64,000 bases of DNA from Bufo bufo (taxonomy: Eukaryota; Chordata; Amphibia; Anura; Bufonidae), in assembly GCF_905171765.1 (NCBI RefSeq), contig NC_053391.1, forward strand, positions 149,425,917 through 149,489,916, in the 5' to 3' direction. The notes beneath the pieces were generated by a model that saw only the letters and a list, made by a program, of their open reading frames with translations, did not search any database and was not told the DNA's origin. Each line of letters begins with the position of its first letter. The first letter of the stretch is position 1. Positions 12,140 to 24,097 of the stretch are shown here, piece after piece. A program made the translations under genes and the position numbers.

Positions 12140-12455
12140 TCAGGGACAGACGATTATGCAGGCGCTAGGTAGAGTGAAAGAAAACCTCATTGCAAAAAAA
12201 AAAGGGTTTTATAAGTGCACGATAAGGATATTGAGGAATCATTTCACATCATCTAAGTGCAGGGACAGAAGTTTCAGGTGCTAGGGAGAGTGATAAAGAA
12301 AACATTGTGAAAAACAAAGTGGTTTATAAGTGCACGATAAGGATAGGGAGGAATCATTTCACAGCATCTTAGTGCAGGGACAGACGTTGCGGGGGATAGA
12401 GAGAGTCATACAGAAAACATCACTGGGAAAAAAATACGATTTACAAGTCGAGGGA
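12140..12455. repeat. 117-bp tandem repeat, about 2.7 copies
   Basis: The phrase cagggacag recurs at about 12140, 12257 and 12374, each followed by a gagagtgat/gtgaaagaaaac segment and, in the first two, 'tataagtgcacgataagg'. It forms the 5' leader of hAT-2. Confidence 0.8.
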
Positions 12456-12639
12456 AAGATTATTTGGGGATCCAAATAGCCATTATACAGCTCTGTCATT
12501 CCAACAATTTGTTGTGTTATGTTGAAAAGCCTATAGTGGCTTATATCTGTGGAAAAAGAGAAATATACTGTATACTTTGTTCACTTCTGCAGCTATATAT
12601 GGTGAAAGCGTTTAGTGCCCTATTATAGTGCAGTACGAT

Positions 12640-13960
12640 AAAAATAGCGTTCTTGTCATATTTTCATAGAAAAAGAGAAAAATACACGCCGTTCACATTT
12701 GATGTTATTTGCGCTAAAAGTGTTTCTTGGCATATTTCTAGAGAAAATGCACGCCATTTACATTTGGTGTTATTTGCGCTATAAGCGTTTCTTGTCATAT
12801 TTCTAGAGAAAGAGCAAAAAATACATGCCATTCACATTTGGTGTTGTTTGCACTATTAGTGTTTCTTGTCATATTTCTAAAGAAAAATAGAAAAATACAA
12901 GCCATTCACATTTGGTGTTATTCGCGCTAAAAGCATTGCTTGTCATATTTCTGGAGAAAAAGAGAAAAATACACGCCGTTCACATTTGGTGTTATTTGCT
13001 CTAAAAACATCTGTCAGTTCAGTACAATACGAGAAAAATAGACACTGTTCACAATTTGTGTTATTTGCGCTAAAATTGTTTCTTGTCATTCTTCTAGAGA
13101 AAAAGAGAAAAATGCAAGCCGTTCACATTTGGTGTTATTTGCGCTATAAGCGTTTCTTGTCATATTTCTAGAGAAAAATGCAAGCCATTCACATTTGGTG
13201 TTATTTGCGGTAAAAGAGTTTCTCGTCATATTTCTAGAGAAAAACAAAAAAATACACGCTGTTCACATTTGGTGTTATTTACGCTAAAAGCATTTCTTAT
13301 CATATTTCTAGAGAAAAAGAGAAAAATACACGCCGTTCACATTTGGTGCTATTTGCTCTAAAAACATCTATTGTCAGTTCAGTACAATATGATAAAAATG
13401 GACGCTGTTCACATTTGGTGTTATTTGTGCTAAAAGCGTTTCTTGTCATACTTCTAGAGAAATAGAGAAAAATACACGCTGTTCACATTTGTGTTATTTG
13501 CGCTATAAGCATTTCTTGTCATATTTCTAGAGAAAAAGAAAAAAATACAAGCCGTTCATATATGGTGTTTTTTGCACTAAAAGCGTTTCTTGTCATATTT
13601 CTAGCGAAAAACAAAAAATACACGCTGTTCACATTTGGTGTTATTTGCGTTAAAAGCGTTTTTTGTCATATTTCTAGAGAAAAAGCACGCCTTTCACATT
13701 TGGTGTTATTTGCACTATAAGCGTTACTTGTCATATTTCTAGAGAAAAATAAAAAAATACAAGCCATTTACATTTGGTGTTATTTGCGCTAAAAGCGTTT
13801 CTTGTCATGTTTCTAGAGAAAAAGAGAAAAATGGACACTGTTCACATTTGGTGTTATCTGCGCTAAAAGTGTTTCTTGTCATATTTCTAGATAAAAGCAG
13901 AAAAATACACACTGTTTACATTTGGTGTTATCTACGCAGAAATAATTTAGTGGCCTTTTT
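12640..13960. repeat. 74-bp tandem array within hAT-2
   Basis: About 17 imperfect units. The phrase catttggtgttattt recurs at 12761, 12835, 12909 and 12983 (step 74) and onward to about 13920. Each unit holds a short palindrome, tttctagagaaa, plus a variable A-rich run. It lies between the promoter-like segment and the transposase start, the same relative place as the 95-bp array in hAT-1. Confidence 0.9.
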
Positions 13961-14113
13961 CAGTACAATACGAGAAATATATACTTAGTTCATGTTTGCT
14001 GTTATTTGCAAAGAAATAATTAACTGGCCTATTTCAGTACAAAAAGAACAATATATTCATCGCTTTTTGGGGTGTTTTAATTTCCATTTCATTTATTTAG
14101 TTCAGCTACAAGT

Positions 14114-17100
14114 ATGTCAGGCAGAGAAGTGCCAGTCTATGCACAGAGGAGTGGCAGAGGCATAAATGTTTCTGGCGCAAACAGAGGTCGCAGCAGAGTA
14201 AGGGGTCATGGCAGCAATAGTTGCAGCTAGAGGTCTGAGCTCCCGGTTTCATCTAGCTGTCTTGACCAGCAACCCAGCGGTTCTTGATTGGTTAACTCGG
14301 TCATCCACGTCATCCTAAGTGACATCAGACACCCCCAGCCAACAGTCGGTGGGTTAGTCAGACACAACCCTTAGTTGGCATGGTCCTGTGCTCTCACCTG
14401 TCCTCAACCTGCCTCTGCCCTTTTCTGCTCCCTCACCGTGAGAATTCGTATGTGCTGTAGGCTCAGCTTCAATTTTTAGCAAAAAACAGCTACTAGAGGA
14501 CAGTAAGCAGCTACTGTACAGCCAAGATCTTAAGGGGACATCCACCACTTCCTCCGCTAGGCGGGCAAGTAGTGATGAGGAGAGTGGCACGAGAGCTTGT
14601 TCTGCGAGTGGTCAGGCTCCTGACCCAGAGGCCTTTGAGGAGGACATAAGTGATGTGCAGACACTAATCGATGATGATGAAGCCGATCGCACTTGGGAGC
14701 CGGGTGCAGAAGGGGCTTCATCATCTTTAGGAGAAGAGGGTGACAGCTTGCCAGTGAGGCAGCGGCGGAGCCAGCAAGGTGGTAGAATGGCTGGGATTCA
14801 GCAGGGTGGCAGCTCTGTGAGGTTGGGAGCCAAATGTGCCGGGGGAAGACCACCTGCTTCACAGCAGCCTACCTGCCCGGGAAGTAGTGGTGCAGGGGTT
14901 CACGGAGACAGCAGCAGTAGCAATCAGTCAGTGCGGACTGTTGGGGAGAAAATATCGTACTTGGCGTTGTGGCAGTTTTTTTCAAAGCACCAGAGGAGGT
15001 GAATGTGGCCATATGTCGCATCTGTGGTCAGAAGGTGAAGCATGGCCAGGGTGCCAATGTTGGAACTACAACCCTGCGTCAACATATGCAGCATCACTAT
15101 ACAGTGGCCTGGGAGAACTGTGGCTCCGATGTGGTGGTCCAGCCTGCCGCAGCTACAGCTACATCACCCAGTGGCACACACCCAGTTTCAGCCAGTCAAG
15201 GCTCTACCACCTCAGCCAAAGGGAGCTGTCTGTCAATCCCATCTTCTGCTGGTCCAGATGCTTCTGCTCCTACTCCTCGTCATTCATTCCGTCAGCAATT
15301 AATCACCGAAGCGATTGTCAAGAGATAACAGTATGCATGCATGCATCCAACGGCACAGAAGCTGAACGTGCTCCTGTCCAAGCTGCTTGTGCTTCAGTCC
15401 CTCCCTTTCTAAGTGGTGGACTCTGCACCTTTCAAAGTACTGATGGCTTGTGCCGAGCCAAGGTAGAGAGTCCCAAGCCGTCATTTCTTTGCCAAAAGGG
15501 CAGTACCAGTCCTGCACACACATGTAGAACAGAAGGTGCACCAGTCCTTGACCCTGTCGGTGTCTGCCAAAGTGCACGGCAGCGCCGACATGTGGAACTG
15601 TGACTACGGTCAGGGACAATACATGTCCTTTATGGCCCACTGTGTAAATGTAGTTCCTGCACAGCCACACCAGCCACTTGGACAGGTAATGCCGCTTCCT
15701 CCTCCACGTTGTCACGCCGTTGGTTCTGTGACAATATCCGCCTCTGCCTCCTTATCCTCCTCCATGTCCTCAGCCTTCACTGCAGGGACAAGTCACAGTG
15801 CCCCTCCAGCATACCACATGTGCAGGGCTTGGCGGTGTCACGCTGTTATGCACCTGGTTTGCCTTGGCGAATGGAGTCATACAAGGGAAGAATCGAATCC
15901 TGGCTTTCTCCCCGACAACTCAAAATCTGAACTATGTTGACCGACAACGGGAAGAACATTATGTCGGTGCTGCATCAATGAAGGCTGAGCCATGCGCATG
16001 TGTTTTATCTGGTTGTCCAGCGGTTCCTGAAGTCTTCCACCCATCTGCAAGACATCACAAAATTGGCCAGGAAACTTTGCATGCACTTCAGCCACTTGTA
16101 TACCGCAAAGCACACCCTCCTTGAGTTGCAGCGGCAGAACAGCATCCCCCAGATCTGCGAAGTTTCCACCCGTTGGAATTCCACCCTCCATATGTTGGAC
16201 CGACTATGCGAACAGAGAAAGGCCATCAATGATTTATTGATGATGCAAGCAGATAGGAGTACTCCCCTGTGTAACTTTGATGTCAGACAGTGGCAGCTCA
16301 TGTGTGACACCTGCCGTTTGCTCAGGCCCTTTGAGGACGCCACATTATTTGTCAGTTGCCAGGACTACTGGATGAACATCGTCATTCCACTGCTTCATGT
16401 CCTGGAACAGATGGTGGTGATGGCTGGTCCGGGGACCATGAGACGTGGCGCCTCAATGTCACGCCCACATGAGCCCTATGGGGGCTGAACTGGGGGAGGG
16501 GGAGGAGGACATTGGAACACAGGCAATGTGTAGCCAAATGGGTGGTTTTTCTACTCAGCTGACAGGACAGGAGGAGCAGAAGCAGCCAGAGGAGCTACAG
16601 GATGATGAGGATGTTGAGACAGAGAACCCGGACACACCGTAGCAGTATGCAGTGGAGATGGGGACAGGGAGTTACTCTGAGTCACTTGCACAAATGGCCC
16701 ACTGCATGCTCACTTGCTTGAGGGATGATTTCTGGCTCTCCACCTTGTTGGACCCTCGCTACCGGTCCAGAACGGGGGCCTTTTTTACACCCACCAAGAG
16801 GGAGGACAAAATAAACTACTATAGAGACATCCTATGTAGTCAGTTGGCCGCTGCCTATCGGCCCCATCATCCATCCTCTTGCAGGTCTGACCGGGGGGGC
16901 CCTCTGTGCTTACGTTCCACTGCCATGGCTGCTGGGGAGGGGTGGGGTGGCAGTACCAGCTCCATCAGCAGCAGCCTGAGTCTAGAGTCGCTGATGAGTA
17001 GCTTTCTTCACCCGCATAGTGAAGAAACTACTCACCAGCAGCAGCAGGTAGACCTGGAGCAGGACCTGAACCAGCAGGTGGTGGCATACTTGGACAGCAC

Positions 17101-17368
17101 TCTGCCACCCCACATTGAAGATCCGCTGAACTACTGAGTAGCCAAACTGGATTTGTGGCAGCAACTAGTAGAGTTTGCCCTGGAAAAGCAGTTTTGCCCG
17201 GCCAGTAGTGTTGCACTAGAGCAGGTGTTTAGTGCGGCAGGGGCCATAGTTACCCCAACGAGAACTCGCCTGTCTACCCAAAATGTGGAGAGACTGACCT
17301 TTGTCAAGATGAATCAGGCGTGGATCAGCCAGGATTTCAAACCACCAATTCTTGATGCATCAGACTAG
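14114..17368 (+). pseudogene. hAT-2 transposase, BED zinc-finger type, broken
   Basis: The reading starts at ATG 14114 (MSGREVPVYAQ), with an Arg/Gly-rich N-terminus that stops near 14230. Further pieces in changing frames give an acidic stretch (14655-14760), a BED-type zinc finger (AICRICGQKV then LRQHMQHH, about 15005-15100), a decayed catalytic start (YGQGQYMSFMAH near 15610), VVQRFLK near 16010, the hAT signature STRWNSTLHMLDRLCEQ near 16165, LSTLLDPRYRSR near 16740, and the dimerisation region (CPASSVALEQVFSAAG to KMNQAW, 17190-17325). The Trp of NYWVAKLDLW is TGA at 17136. It is clearly related to hAT-1 in domain order but much diverged, so it is a separate family. Several frameshifts and stops make it inactive. 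Confidence 0.88.
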
Positions 17369-17699
17369 ATAATCCATGGTGCCACACCAACACTTTGATA
17401 CAAGAGACTTGTTTCTTCTACTTTGATGCTGCAACCCGCCTGATGCCACACATCTGATGCAAAGTGCTCCTTATTTCACCCACCTTTGTTAGCGGGTACT
17501 GGTATTGCCACCCACCGCCCCACTCTGTTACTGGGTCACTTTCTGGTCTCCTGATGCAGCTGCTGCTGCCATCTACACACTATGTCAACCTGCCACTCTG
17601 TGTTATCCTGCTGCTACTGCCATCTCCAGACTATATGTGGCCACAGGATGAGAAAGGCGCTCACAGGGTGAATAGGTAAAGATGAAACAGCGTTCTTCA

Positions 17700-18125
17700 A
17701 TTTAAGGTGAATATGTGCTGCTCACATGTTTAGGTTGCACCGAATTGGGTGCAACCGTGATGAAGGTCCGCTGGATTAACTAGGTATCAGGTTGGAGCTG
17801 ACATGTCCAAAAGAACCAAGGGCGAGGGCTAAGTCACCACTTTATTAATTACTAGAAATACTGACGGTGCCCGTCACAACTTTTTTGGTCTGGTGAGCTG
17901 GTGGACGTGAGGCGCAAATCACAACCGGATTTGACAAGTACGGGTTTATTGAGCGACAACGCGTTTCGGGGTGCGCATGACCCCTTTATCAAGTCTACAA
18001 GAAACATAAATAATAACAAAAAAGTATATACATGTACAATTTGTACTCAAAGGGGGGGGAATTGTAGGTATTAAAAGCGAGGGTTTGATAAAACTCACAA
18101 TAATAATAATAGTCGTCGAAAATAA
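17700..18125 (-). mobile_element. PLE terminal repeat remnant
   Basis: The plus strand reads gggtttattgagcgacaacg then cgtttcggggtgcgcatgac; the reverse complement is the usual PLE end with a hammerhead-like core followed by the tail. No RT is attached. It abuts the truncated hAT-2 on the left and a MITE on the right. Confidence 0.6.
17955..17993 (-). ncRNA. Hammerhead-ribozyme-like core
   Basis: Minus strand: cttgataaaggggtcatgcg, then caccccgaaacgcgttgtc. Helix II is ggggt/acccc and the GAAACGCGUY segment is intact. The CUGAUGA box is degenerate (cttgata), so it is probably inactive as it stands. Confidence 0.5.
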
Positions 18126-18132
18126 GGGATAA

Positions 18133-18637
18133 GGCTACTTTCACACGAGCGTTCGGGTGTCCGCTCGTGCGCTCCGTTTGAAGGGGCTCACAAGCGGCCC
18201 CGAACGCATCCGTCTGGCCCTAAAGCATTCTCAGTGGAGGCGGATCCACTGAGAATGCATCCGCCTGCCAGCGCTCAGCCTCCGCTCCGCTCAGTGAGCG
18301 GACACCTGAACGCTGCTTGCAGCGTTCGGGTGTCCGCCTGGCCATGCGGAGGCGAGCGGATCCGTCCAGACTTACAATGTAAGTCAATGGGGACGGATCC
18401 ACTTGAAGATGACACCATATGGCTGAATCTTCAAGCGGATCCGTTCCCCATTGACTTTCAATGTAAAGTCTGAACGGATCCGCTCAGGCTACTTTCATAC
18501 TTAGAAAATTTTCTAAGTTTTAATGCAGACGGATCCGTTCTGAACGGATGCAAACGTCTGCATTATCGGAGCGGATCCGTCTGATGAAACATGTTTCATC
18601 AGACGGATCCGCTCCGAACGCTAGTGTGAAAGTAGCC
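18133..18637. mobile_element. Harbinger-type MITE with TAA target duplication
   Basis: The left end ggctactttcacacgagcg and the reverse complement of the right end, ggctactttcacactagcg, are matching inverted termini. TAA flanks both sides (18130-18132 and 18638-18640), the 3-bp TWA duplication expected for PIF/Harbinger. The interior has many palindromic cggatcc motifs, including a perfect hairpin around atgaaacatgtttcat (18585). There is no transposase. Confidence 0.88.
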
Positions 18638-18717
18638 TAAGAATAATATGAAGAGTGGAAATATCTTTCAATTAAAATGGTAGAGTGGAATAAAAAGTGC
18701 TATGTTCAAAAGACATA

Positions 18718-19595
18718 GTTCGGCCGAACTTGAAAAAAAAGTTCGGGTTCGGGACCCGAACTTGACCCAAACTTGACCCCGAACCTGAACCCCAAGTCAA
18801 TGGGGACCCGAACTTTTGGGCACTAAAATGGCTCTAAAATAGTCCTGGAAAGGGCTAGAGGGCTGCAAAAGGCATCAAAATGTGCTAATGTGCTTAAGAG
18901 CATGGCAACTGTTCTGCAAACAAATGTGGATAGGGAAATGACTTAAAATAACAAAATACTGAAAAATTTAAAATAACAATCTGGATCTAGGAGTAGGAGG
19001 TTGAGGAGGCGGTGGATGGGTGTATGTGGCGGTGTAGGTTGACGTGGCGGTGTAGGTGGAAGCGGCGGTGAAGGAGGAATAGGTAGCCAACACTGATTTG
19101 TGTTATTTTTAATTTTTAAATTGGGGTATCCCCCAAAATATTGGGACATATAAGAAAATAAAACAAAGAATAAGTGCACTTGAGTACAAGAATGGATGGT
19201 TGAGGCTGGTAAAAATGTCTATTCTGCACAAGGTACGGACAAGTCCTGTGGAATCCATGCCTGGTTCATTTTAATAAACGTAAGCTTGTCCACATTGGCT
19301 GCGGCCTGTGATAATGCTCTCTGCCGTGCTAAACACACGTTCACACTATACACTGGCTGCAGGGCAGGTCAGCACCTCCAAGGCTGACAAAGCTTTTCCA
19401 CATTTTGGCCATGCTAACCCTGCCTTCTCAGGTGCTGGCAGTGCCCCAGCTGCGTTGGGGACCTCTTCCTCCTCCTCTGCCTTCGCCTTGTGCTTCCACT
19501 GTGCCCCCACTGTCAGGTGGGAATGCCATCAGCAGTGTGCGCTTGTAGTCGCGCATCTTCCGATCAGTAACAGATGTTTTCACTAAATTTAGTTC
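18718..19595 (-). mobile_element. hAT-1 copy 2, 3' portion only
   Basis: It begins with the hAT-1 3' terminal palindromes (gttcggccgaacttg, then gttcgggacccgaac), the GC-rich strip at 19000-19080, and a fragment of the transposase C-terminus on the minus strand (about 19540-19200). Within that fragment the part encoding most of the dimerisation domain is deleted: the sequence jumps from the segment matching 57665 to the segment matching 57860. The outermost terminus (gagttgagcgg) is missing. It runs directly into the 92-bp array. Confidence 0.75.
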
Positions 19596-20798
19596 CCTGT
19601 CAGCAATGCAGAGCAGGGGTTCATTCATGGCAAAATAGGGTTCATGTCACCCAGAAATAGAACAGAGGATTTTGAGAGATTTAGGTCTCTGTCACCGAGG
19701 CACAGCAGGGGTTCATTCACGGCAAAAGGGGGTTCATGTCACCCAGCAATAGAACAGAGGATTTTGAGAGATTTAGGCCCCTGTCACCGAGGCACAGCAG
19801 GGGTTCATTCACGGCAAAAGGGGGTTCATGTCACCCAGCAATAGAACAGAGGATTTTGAGAGATTTAGGACCCTGTCACCCAGGCACAGCAGGGGTTCAT
19901 TCACGGCAAAAGGGGGTTTATGTCACCCAGCAATAGAACAGAGGATTTTGAGAGATTAAGACCCCTGTCATCCAGGCACAGCAGGGGTTCATTCACAGCA
20001 AAAGGGAGTTCTTGTCACCCAGCAATAGAACAGAAGATTTTGAGTGATTTAGGCCCCTGTCACCCAGGCACAGCAGGGGTTCATTCACGGAAAAAGGGGG
20101 TTCATGTCACCCAGCAATAGAACAGAGGATTTTGAGAGATTTAGGCCCCTGTCACCCAGGCACAGCAGGGGTTCATTCACAGCAAAAGGGGGTTCATGTC
20201 ATCCAGCAAAAGAACACGGGATTTTGAGAGATTTAGGCCCCTGTCAACCAGGCACAGCAGGGGTTCATTCACGGCAAAAGGGGGTTCTTGTCACCCAGCA
20301 ATAGAACAGAGGATTTTGAGAGATTAAGACCCCTGTCACCCAGGCACAGCAGGGGTTCATTCACGGCAAAAGGGGGTTCATGTCACCCAGCAATCGAACA
20401 GAGGATTTTGAGAGATTTAGGCCCCTGTCACCCAGGCACAGCAGGGGTTCATTCACGGCAAAAGGGGGTTCTTGTCACCCAGCAATAGAACAGAGGATTT
20501 TGAGAGATTTAGGCCCCTGTCACCCAGGCACAGCAGGGGTTCATTCACGGCAAAAGGGGGTTCTTGTCACCCAGCAATAGAACAGAGGATTTTAGGAGAT
20601 TAAGGCCCCTGTCACCCAGGCACAGCAGGGGTTCATTCACGGCAAAAGGGATTCATGTCACCCAGCAATAGAACAGAGGATTTTGAGAGATTTAGGCCCC
20701 TGTCACCCAGGCACAGCAGGGGTTCATTCACGGCAAAAGGGGGTTCTTGTCACCCAGCAATAGAACAGAAGATTTTGAGAGATTTAGGCCCCTGTCAC
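19596..20798. repeat. 92-bp satellite, left part
   Basis: About 13 units at a 92-bp step, each with gtcacccagcaatagaacag, gattttgagagatttaggc and cacagcaggggttcattcac. The first unit grades into hAT-1 sequence near 19600. The array is cut at 20798 by a solo LTR and resumes at 23333. The 66-residue frames spaced at 92 or 184 bp are by-products of the repeat. Confidence 0.93.
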
Positions 20799-20928
20799 TG
20801 TCACGGCCATGGCTATGACCGTGACTCCTGAACCGCATGCGGTTGTCAGCGGTTTAGTTTGGTTGTCAATCACAGGTGAGGGCTGTGGTATTTGCCTCAC
20901 CTGTGGTTGCCGCTGGCAACAGTATGTA

Positions 20929-22487
20929 CAGTCGTGGCCAAAAGTTTTGAGAATGACACAAATATTAGTTTTCACAAAGTTTGCTGCTAAACTGCTTTTA
21001 GATCTTTGTTTCAGTTGTTTCTGTGATGTAGTGAAATATAATTACACGCACTTCATACGTTTCAAAGGCTTTTATCGACAATTACATGACATTTATGCAA
21101 AGAGTCAGTATTTGCAGTGTTGGCCCTTCTTTTTCAGGACCTCTGCAATTCGACTGGGCATGCTCTCAATCAACTTCTGGGCCAATTCCTGACTGATAGC
21201 AACCCATTCTTTCATAATCACTTCTTGGAGTTTGTCAGAATTAGTGGGTTTTTGTTTGTCCACCCGCCTCTTGAGGATTGACCACAAGTTCTCAATGGGA
21301 TTAAGATCTGGGGAGTTTCCAGGCCATGGACCCAAAATGTCAACGTTTTTGTCCCCGAGCCACTTAGTTATTACTTTTGCCTTATGGCACGGTGCTCCAT
21401 CGTGCTGGAAAATGCATCGTTCTTCACCAAACTGTTGTTGGATTGTTGGAAGAAGTTGCTGTTGGAGGGTGTTTTGGTACCATTCTTTATTCATGGCTGT
21501 GTTTTTGGGCAAAATTGTGAGTGAGCCCACTCCCTTGGATGAGAAGCAACCCCACACATGAATGGTCTCAGGATGCTTTATTGTTGGCATGACACAGGAC
21601 TGATGGTAGCGCTCACCTTTTCTTCTCCGGACAAGCCTTTTCCCAGATGCCCCAAACAATCGGAAAGAGGCTTCATCGGAGAATATGACTTTGCCCCAGT
21701 CCTCAGCAGTCCATTCACCATACTTTCTGCAGAAGATCAATCTGTCCCTGATGTTTTTTTTGGAGAGAAGTGACTTCTTTGCTGCCCTTCTTGACACCAG
21801 GCCATCTTCTAAAAGTTTTCGCCTCACTGTGCGTACAGATGCGCTCACACCTGCCTGCTGCCATTCCCGAGCAAGCTCTGCACTGGTGGCACTCCGATCC
21901 CGCAGCTGAATCCTCTTTAGGAGACGATCCTGGCGCTTGCTGGGCTTTCTTGAACGCCCTGAAGCCTTCCTAACAAGAATTGAACCTCTTTCCTTGAAGT
22001 TCTTGATGATCCTATAAATTGTTGATTGAGGTGCAATCTTAGTAGCCACAATATCCTTGCCTGTGAAGCCATTTTTATGCAAGCCATTTTATGGCTGCAC
22101 GCGTTTCTTTGCAGGTCTCCATGGTTAACAATGGAAGAACAATGATTTCAAGCATCATCCTCCTTTTAACATGTCAAGTCTGCCATTTTTACCCAATCAG
22201 CCTGACATAATGATTTCCAGCCTTGTGCTCGTCAACATTCTCACCTGAGTTACCAAGACGATTACTGAAATGATCTCAGCAGGTCCTTTAATGACAGCAA
22301 TGAAATGCAGTGGAAAGGTTTTTTTTGGGATTAAGTTAATTTTCATGGCAAAGAAGGACTATGCAATTCATCTTATCACTCTTCATAACATTCTGAAGTA
22401 TATGCAAATTGCTATTATAAAAAGTTAAGCAGCAACCTTTCCAATTTCCAATATTTATGTAATTCTCAAAACTTTTGGCCACGACTG
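20929..22487 (-). mobile_element. Tc1/mariner element (spacing DD35E)
   Basis: The inverted termini cagtcgtggccaaaagtttt match on both ends, and TA flanks each side (20927-20928 and 22488-22489). The element is 1,559 bp and carries one minus-strand transposase. It inserted into the solo LTR and is the youngest layer of that nest. Confidence 0.95.
21105..22082 (-). CDS. Tc1-like transposase, DD35E, 325 residues open
   Basis: This enzyme catalyses cut-and-paste transposition by TA-targeted strand transfer in the nucleus. N-terminal helix-turn-helix DNA-binding regions precede the catalytic domain, where the acidic triad is visible: Asp136 in VIFSDEASF, Asp228 in FQHDGAPCHKA and Glu264 in SPDLNPIENLW, with 35 residues between the last two. 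The frame is uninterrupted to its stop. The start is doubtful: a better N-terminus, METCKETRAAIKWLA, begins at 22122 in another frame and hits a stop where aaatggctt is duplicated. The listed start is only the first Met after that break, so the first helix may be damaged. The catalytic part looks intact. Confidence 0.9.
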   Translation of the reverse strand: MHKNGFTGKDIVATKIAPQSTIYRIIKNFKERGSILVRKASGRSRKPSKRQDRLLKRIQLRDRSATSAELAREWQQAGVSASVRTVRRKLLEDGLVSRRAAKKSLLSKKNIRDRLIFCRKYGEWTAEDWGKVIFSDEASFRLFGASGKRLVRRRKGERYHQSCVMPTIKHPETIHVWGCFSSKGVGSLTILPKNTAMNKEWYQNTLQQQLLPTIQQQFGEERCIFQHDGAPCHKAKVITKWLGDKNVDILGPWPGNSPDLNPIENLWSILKRRVDKQKPTNSDKLQEVIMKEWVAISQELAQKLIESMPSRIAEVLKKKGQHCKY

Positions 22488-22705
22488 TATGTGGCAGCAT
22501 AGCAGTCTGAGCTGTGTCGTGGCAGCTTGCTATGTTGTGCATGCGGTTTCGTGTGATATGTGTGTATGTGTGCACTTGGTTTTATGTTATTGTGTGCACT
22601 TCCCCCTTAAGTGGTGTTTTCCCTTCCCTGGTGTTGGAAGGGTTAACCTCCTTCCTAGTGTGTGTGTGTGCACTGGGTGTGTCTGACTGTGGGTGTGGCT
22701 ACTTG

Positions 22706-22722
22706 GCCCTATAAAGCCTCAG
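22706..22722 (+). promoter_or_regulatory. TATA box of the solo LTR
   Basis: ggccctataaagcctcag lies in the right half of the LTR, as expected for the U3/R boundary, and indicates + orientation of the LTR. It is preceded by a gt-rich tract (22655-22700). Confidence 0.5.
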
Positions 22723-23332
22723 TGGAAGGCAGTAGTCAGAGAGGGTGCTTCAGCCATGCTTGCTGGAGACATCCTCCTGCTGGTTTCCATCCTTCCAGTA
22801 AGGGCCACCCTTCCGGTCATAAGTTCTAATACTGTGATGTGTTGTTGATGTCTTGTGTCTTTGGTTTTTGTGCAGCTATGGATGTCCTGGTCCCTGTGTG
22901 TCTTCATGTGTGTGCTGTTTACCTTTGTCTGTGTGGACAGCCTTTCCTTAGCACGGGTTCCAGTCAGCAAGGCTGAGACAGGTTTGTGTGGAACTGTTTG
23001 GTTCACCTGTCTTATCCATAGTCCTGTTTATGTACCCCCTTCTTCATGCTGCTTGGCCAGTGAGTCTCCTGCTCCTCCGTGCCTAGGAGGAGTGGGTTGT
23101 CTTACCTTGCTCCTTAGCCCAGGGACCGGTCGAAGGGTAAGTTAGGGATCCGAGGTTCCTGCGCATGGGTCCTCCTACCATCAAGGTCGGCCCATGCAGG
23201 TAGGAGACAGGGTCAGCGTTAGGGATGCAACAGGAGGTGACCTGCTCCCTGATTCTGTGTTCCTGGCGAGTAGCGACTGGACATCTTCCTTCACCGCACG
23301 GCTGAGGATTTCCCCCATCCTCAGCCGTGACA

Positions 23333-24097
23333 GTCACCCAGGCACAGCTGGGGTTCATTCACAGCAAAAGGGGATTCATGTCACCCAGCAATAGAGCAGA
23401 GGATTTTGAGAGATTTAGGCCCCTGTCACCCAGGCACAGCAGGGGATCATTCACGGCAAAAAGGGGGCTCTTGTCACCGAGCAATAGAACTGAGGATTTT
23501 AAGAGATTTAGGCCCCTGTCACCCAGGCACAGCAGGGGTTCATTTAAGGCAAAAGGGATTCATGTCACCCAGCAATAGAACAGAGGATTTTGGGAGATTT
23601 AGGCCCCTGTCACCCAGGCACAGCAGGGGTTCATTCACGGCAAAAGGGGGTTCTTGTCACCCAGCAATAGAACAGAAGATTTTGAGAGATTTAGGCCCCT
23701 GTCACCCAGGCACAGCAGGGGTTCATTCACGGAAAAAGGGGTTCTTGTCACCCACCAATAGAACAGAGGATTTTGAGAGATTTAGGCCCTTGTCACCCAG
23801 CCACAGCAGGGGTTCATTCATGGCAAAAGGGGGTTCATGTCACCCAGCAATAGAACAGAGGATTTTGAGAGATTTAGGCCCCTGTCACCCAGGCACAGCA
23901 GGGGTTTATTCACAGCAAAAGGAGGTTCATGTCACCCAGCAATAGAACAGAGGATTTTGAGAGATTAAGGCCCCTGTCACCCAGCCACAGCAGGGGTTTA
24001 TTCACGGCAAAAGGGGGTTCATGTCAACCAGCAATAGAACAGAGGATTTTGAGAGATTTAGGCCCCTGTCACCCAGGCACAGCAGGGGTTTGTATAC
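23333..24097. repeat. 92-bp satellite, right part
   Basis: About eight further units of the same 92-bp repeat as 19596-20798, resuming in register after the LTR's gtcac duplication. It ends at about 24097, just before hAT-1 3' sequence of another copy. Confidence 0.93.

Larger units (their letters stand above)
11833..17700 (+). mobile_element. hAT-2 DNA transposon (second family), 3' end missing
   Basis: It starts near 11833 with tagagaggagcaaatag, which resembles the reverse complement of the hAT-like end at 27487 (tagagataagcaaat). The order is terminal region with repeated 'ggcggctaca' phrases, a promoter-like segment (12060-12110), a 117-bp repeat, a 74-bp array and a decayed transposase (14114-17368). 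No matching 3' terminus is seen before a PLE end near 17700, so the right end is lost or replaced. The boundaries are approximate. Confidence 0.7.
20799..23332 (+). mobile_element. Solo LTR, probably Ty3/Gypsy type, split by a Tc1 element
   Basis: It begins tgtcacggccatgg and ends cctcagccgtgaca, so it has TG...CA ends with a short inverted repeat TGTCACGGC. The 5-bp sequence gtcac flanks it at 20794-20798 and 23333-23337. After removing the Tc1 element it is about 970 bp. These are hallmarks of an LTR left by recombination; there is no gag-pol internal region. The family name is inferred from the duplication length and the ends. Confidence 0.75.

Noticed and set aside
19596..24097. CRISPR-like appearance of the 92-bp array
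   Set aside because: Whole units repeat without distinct spacers, and the context is eukaryotic transposon DNA.
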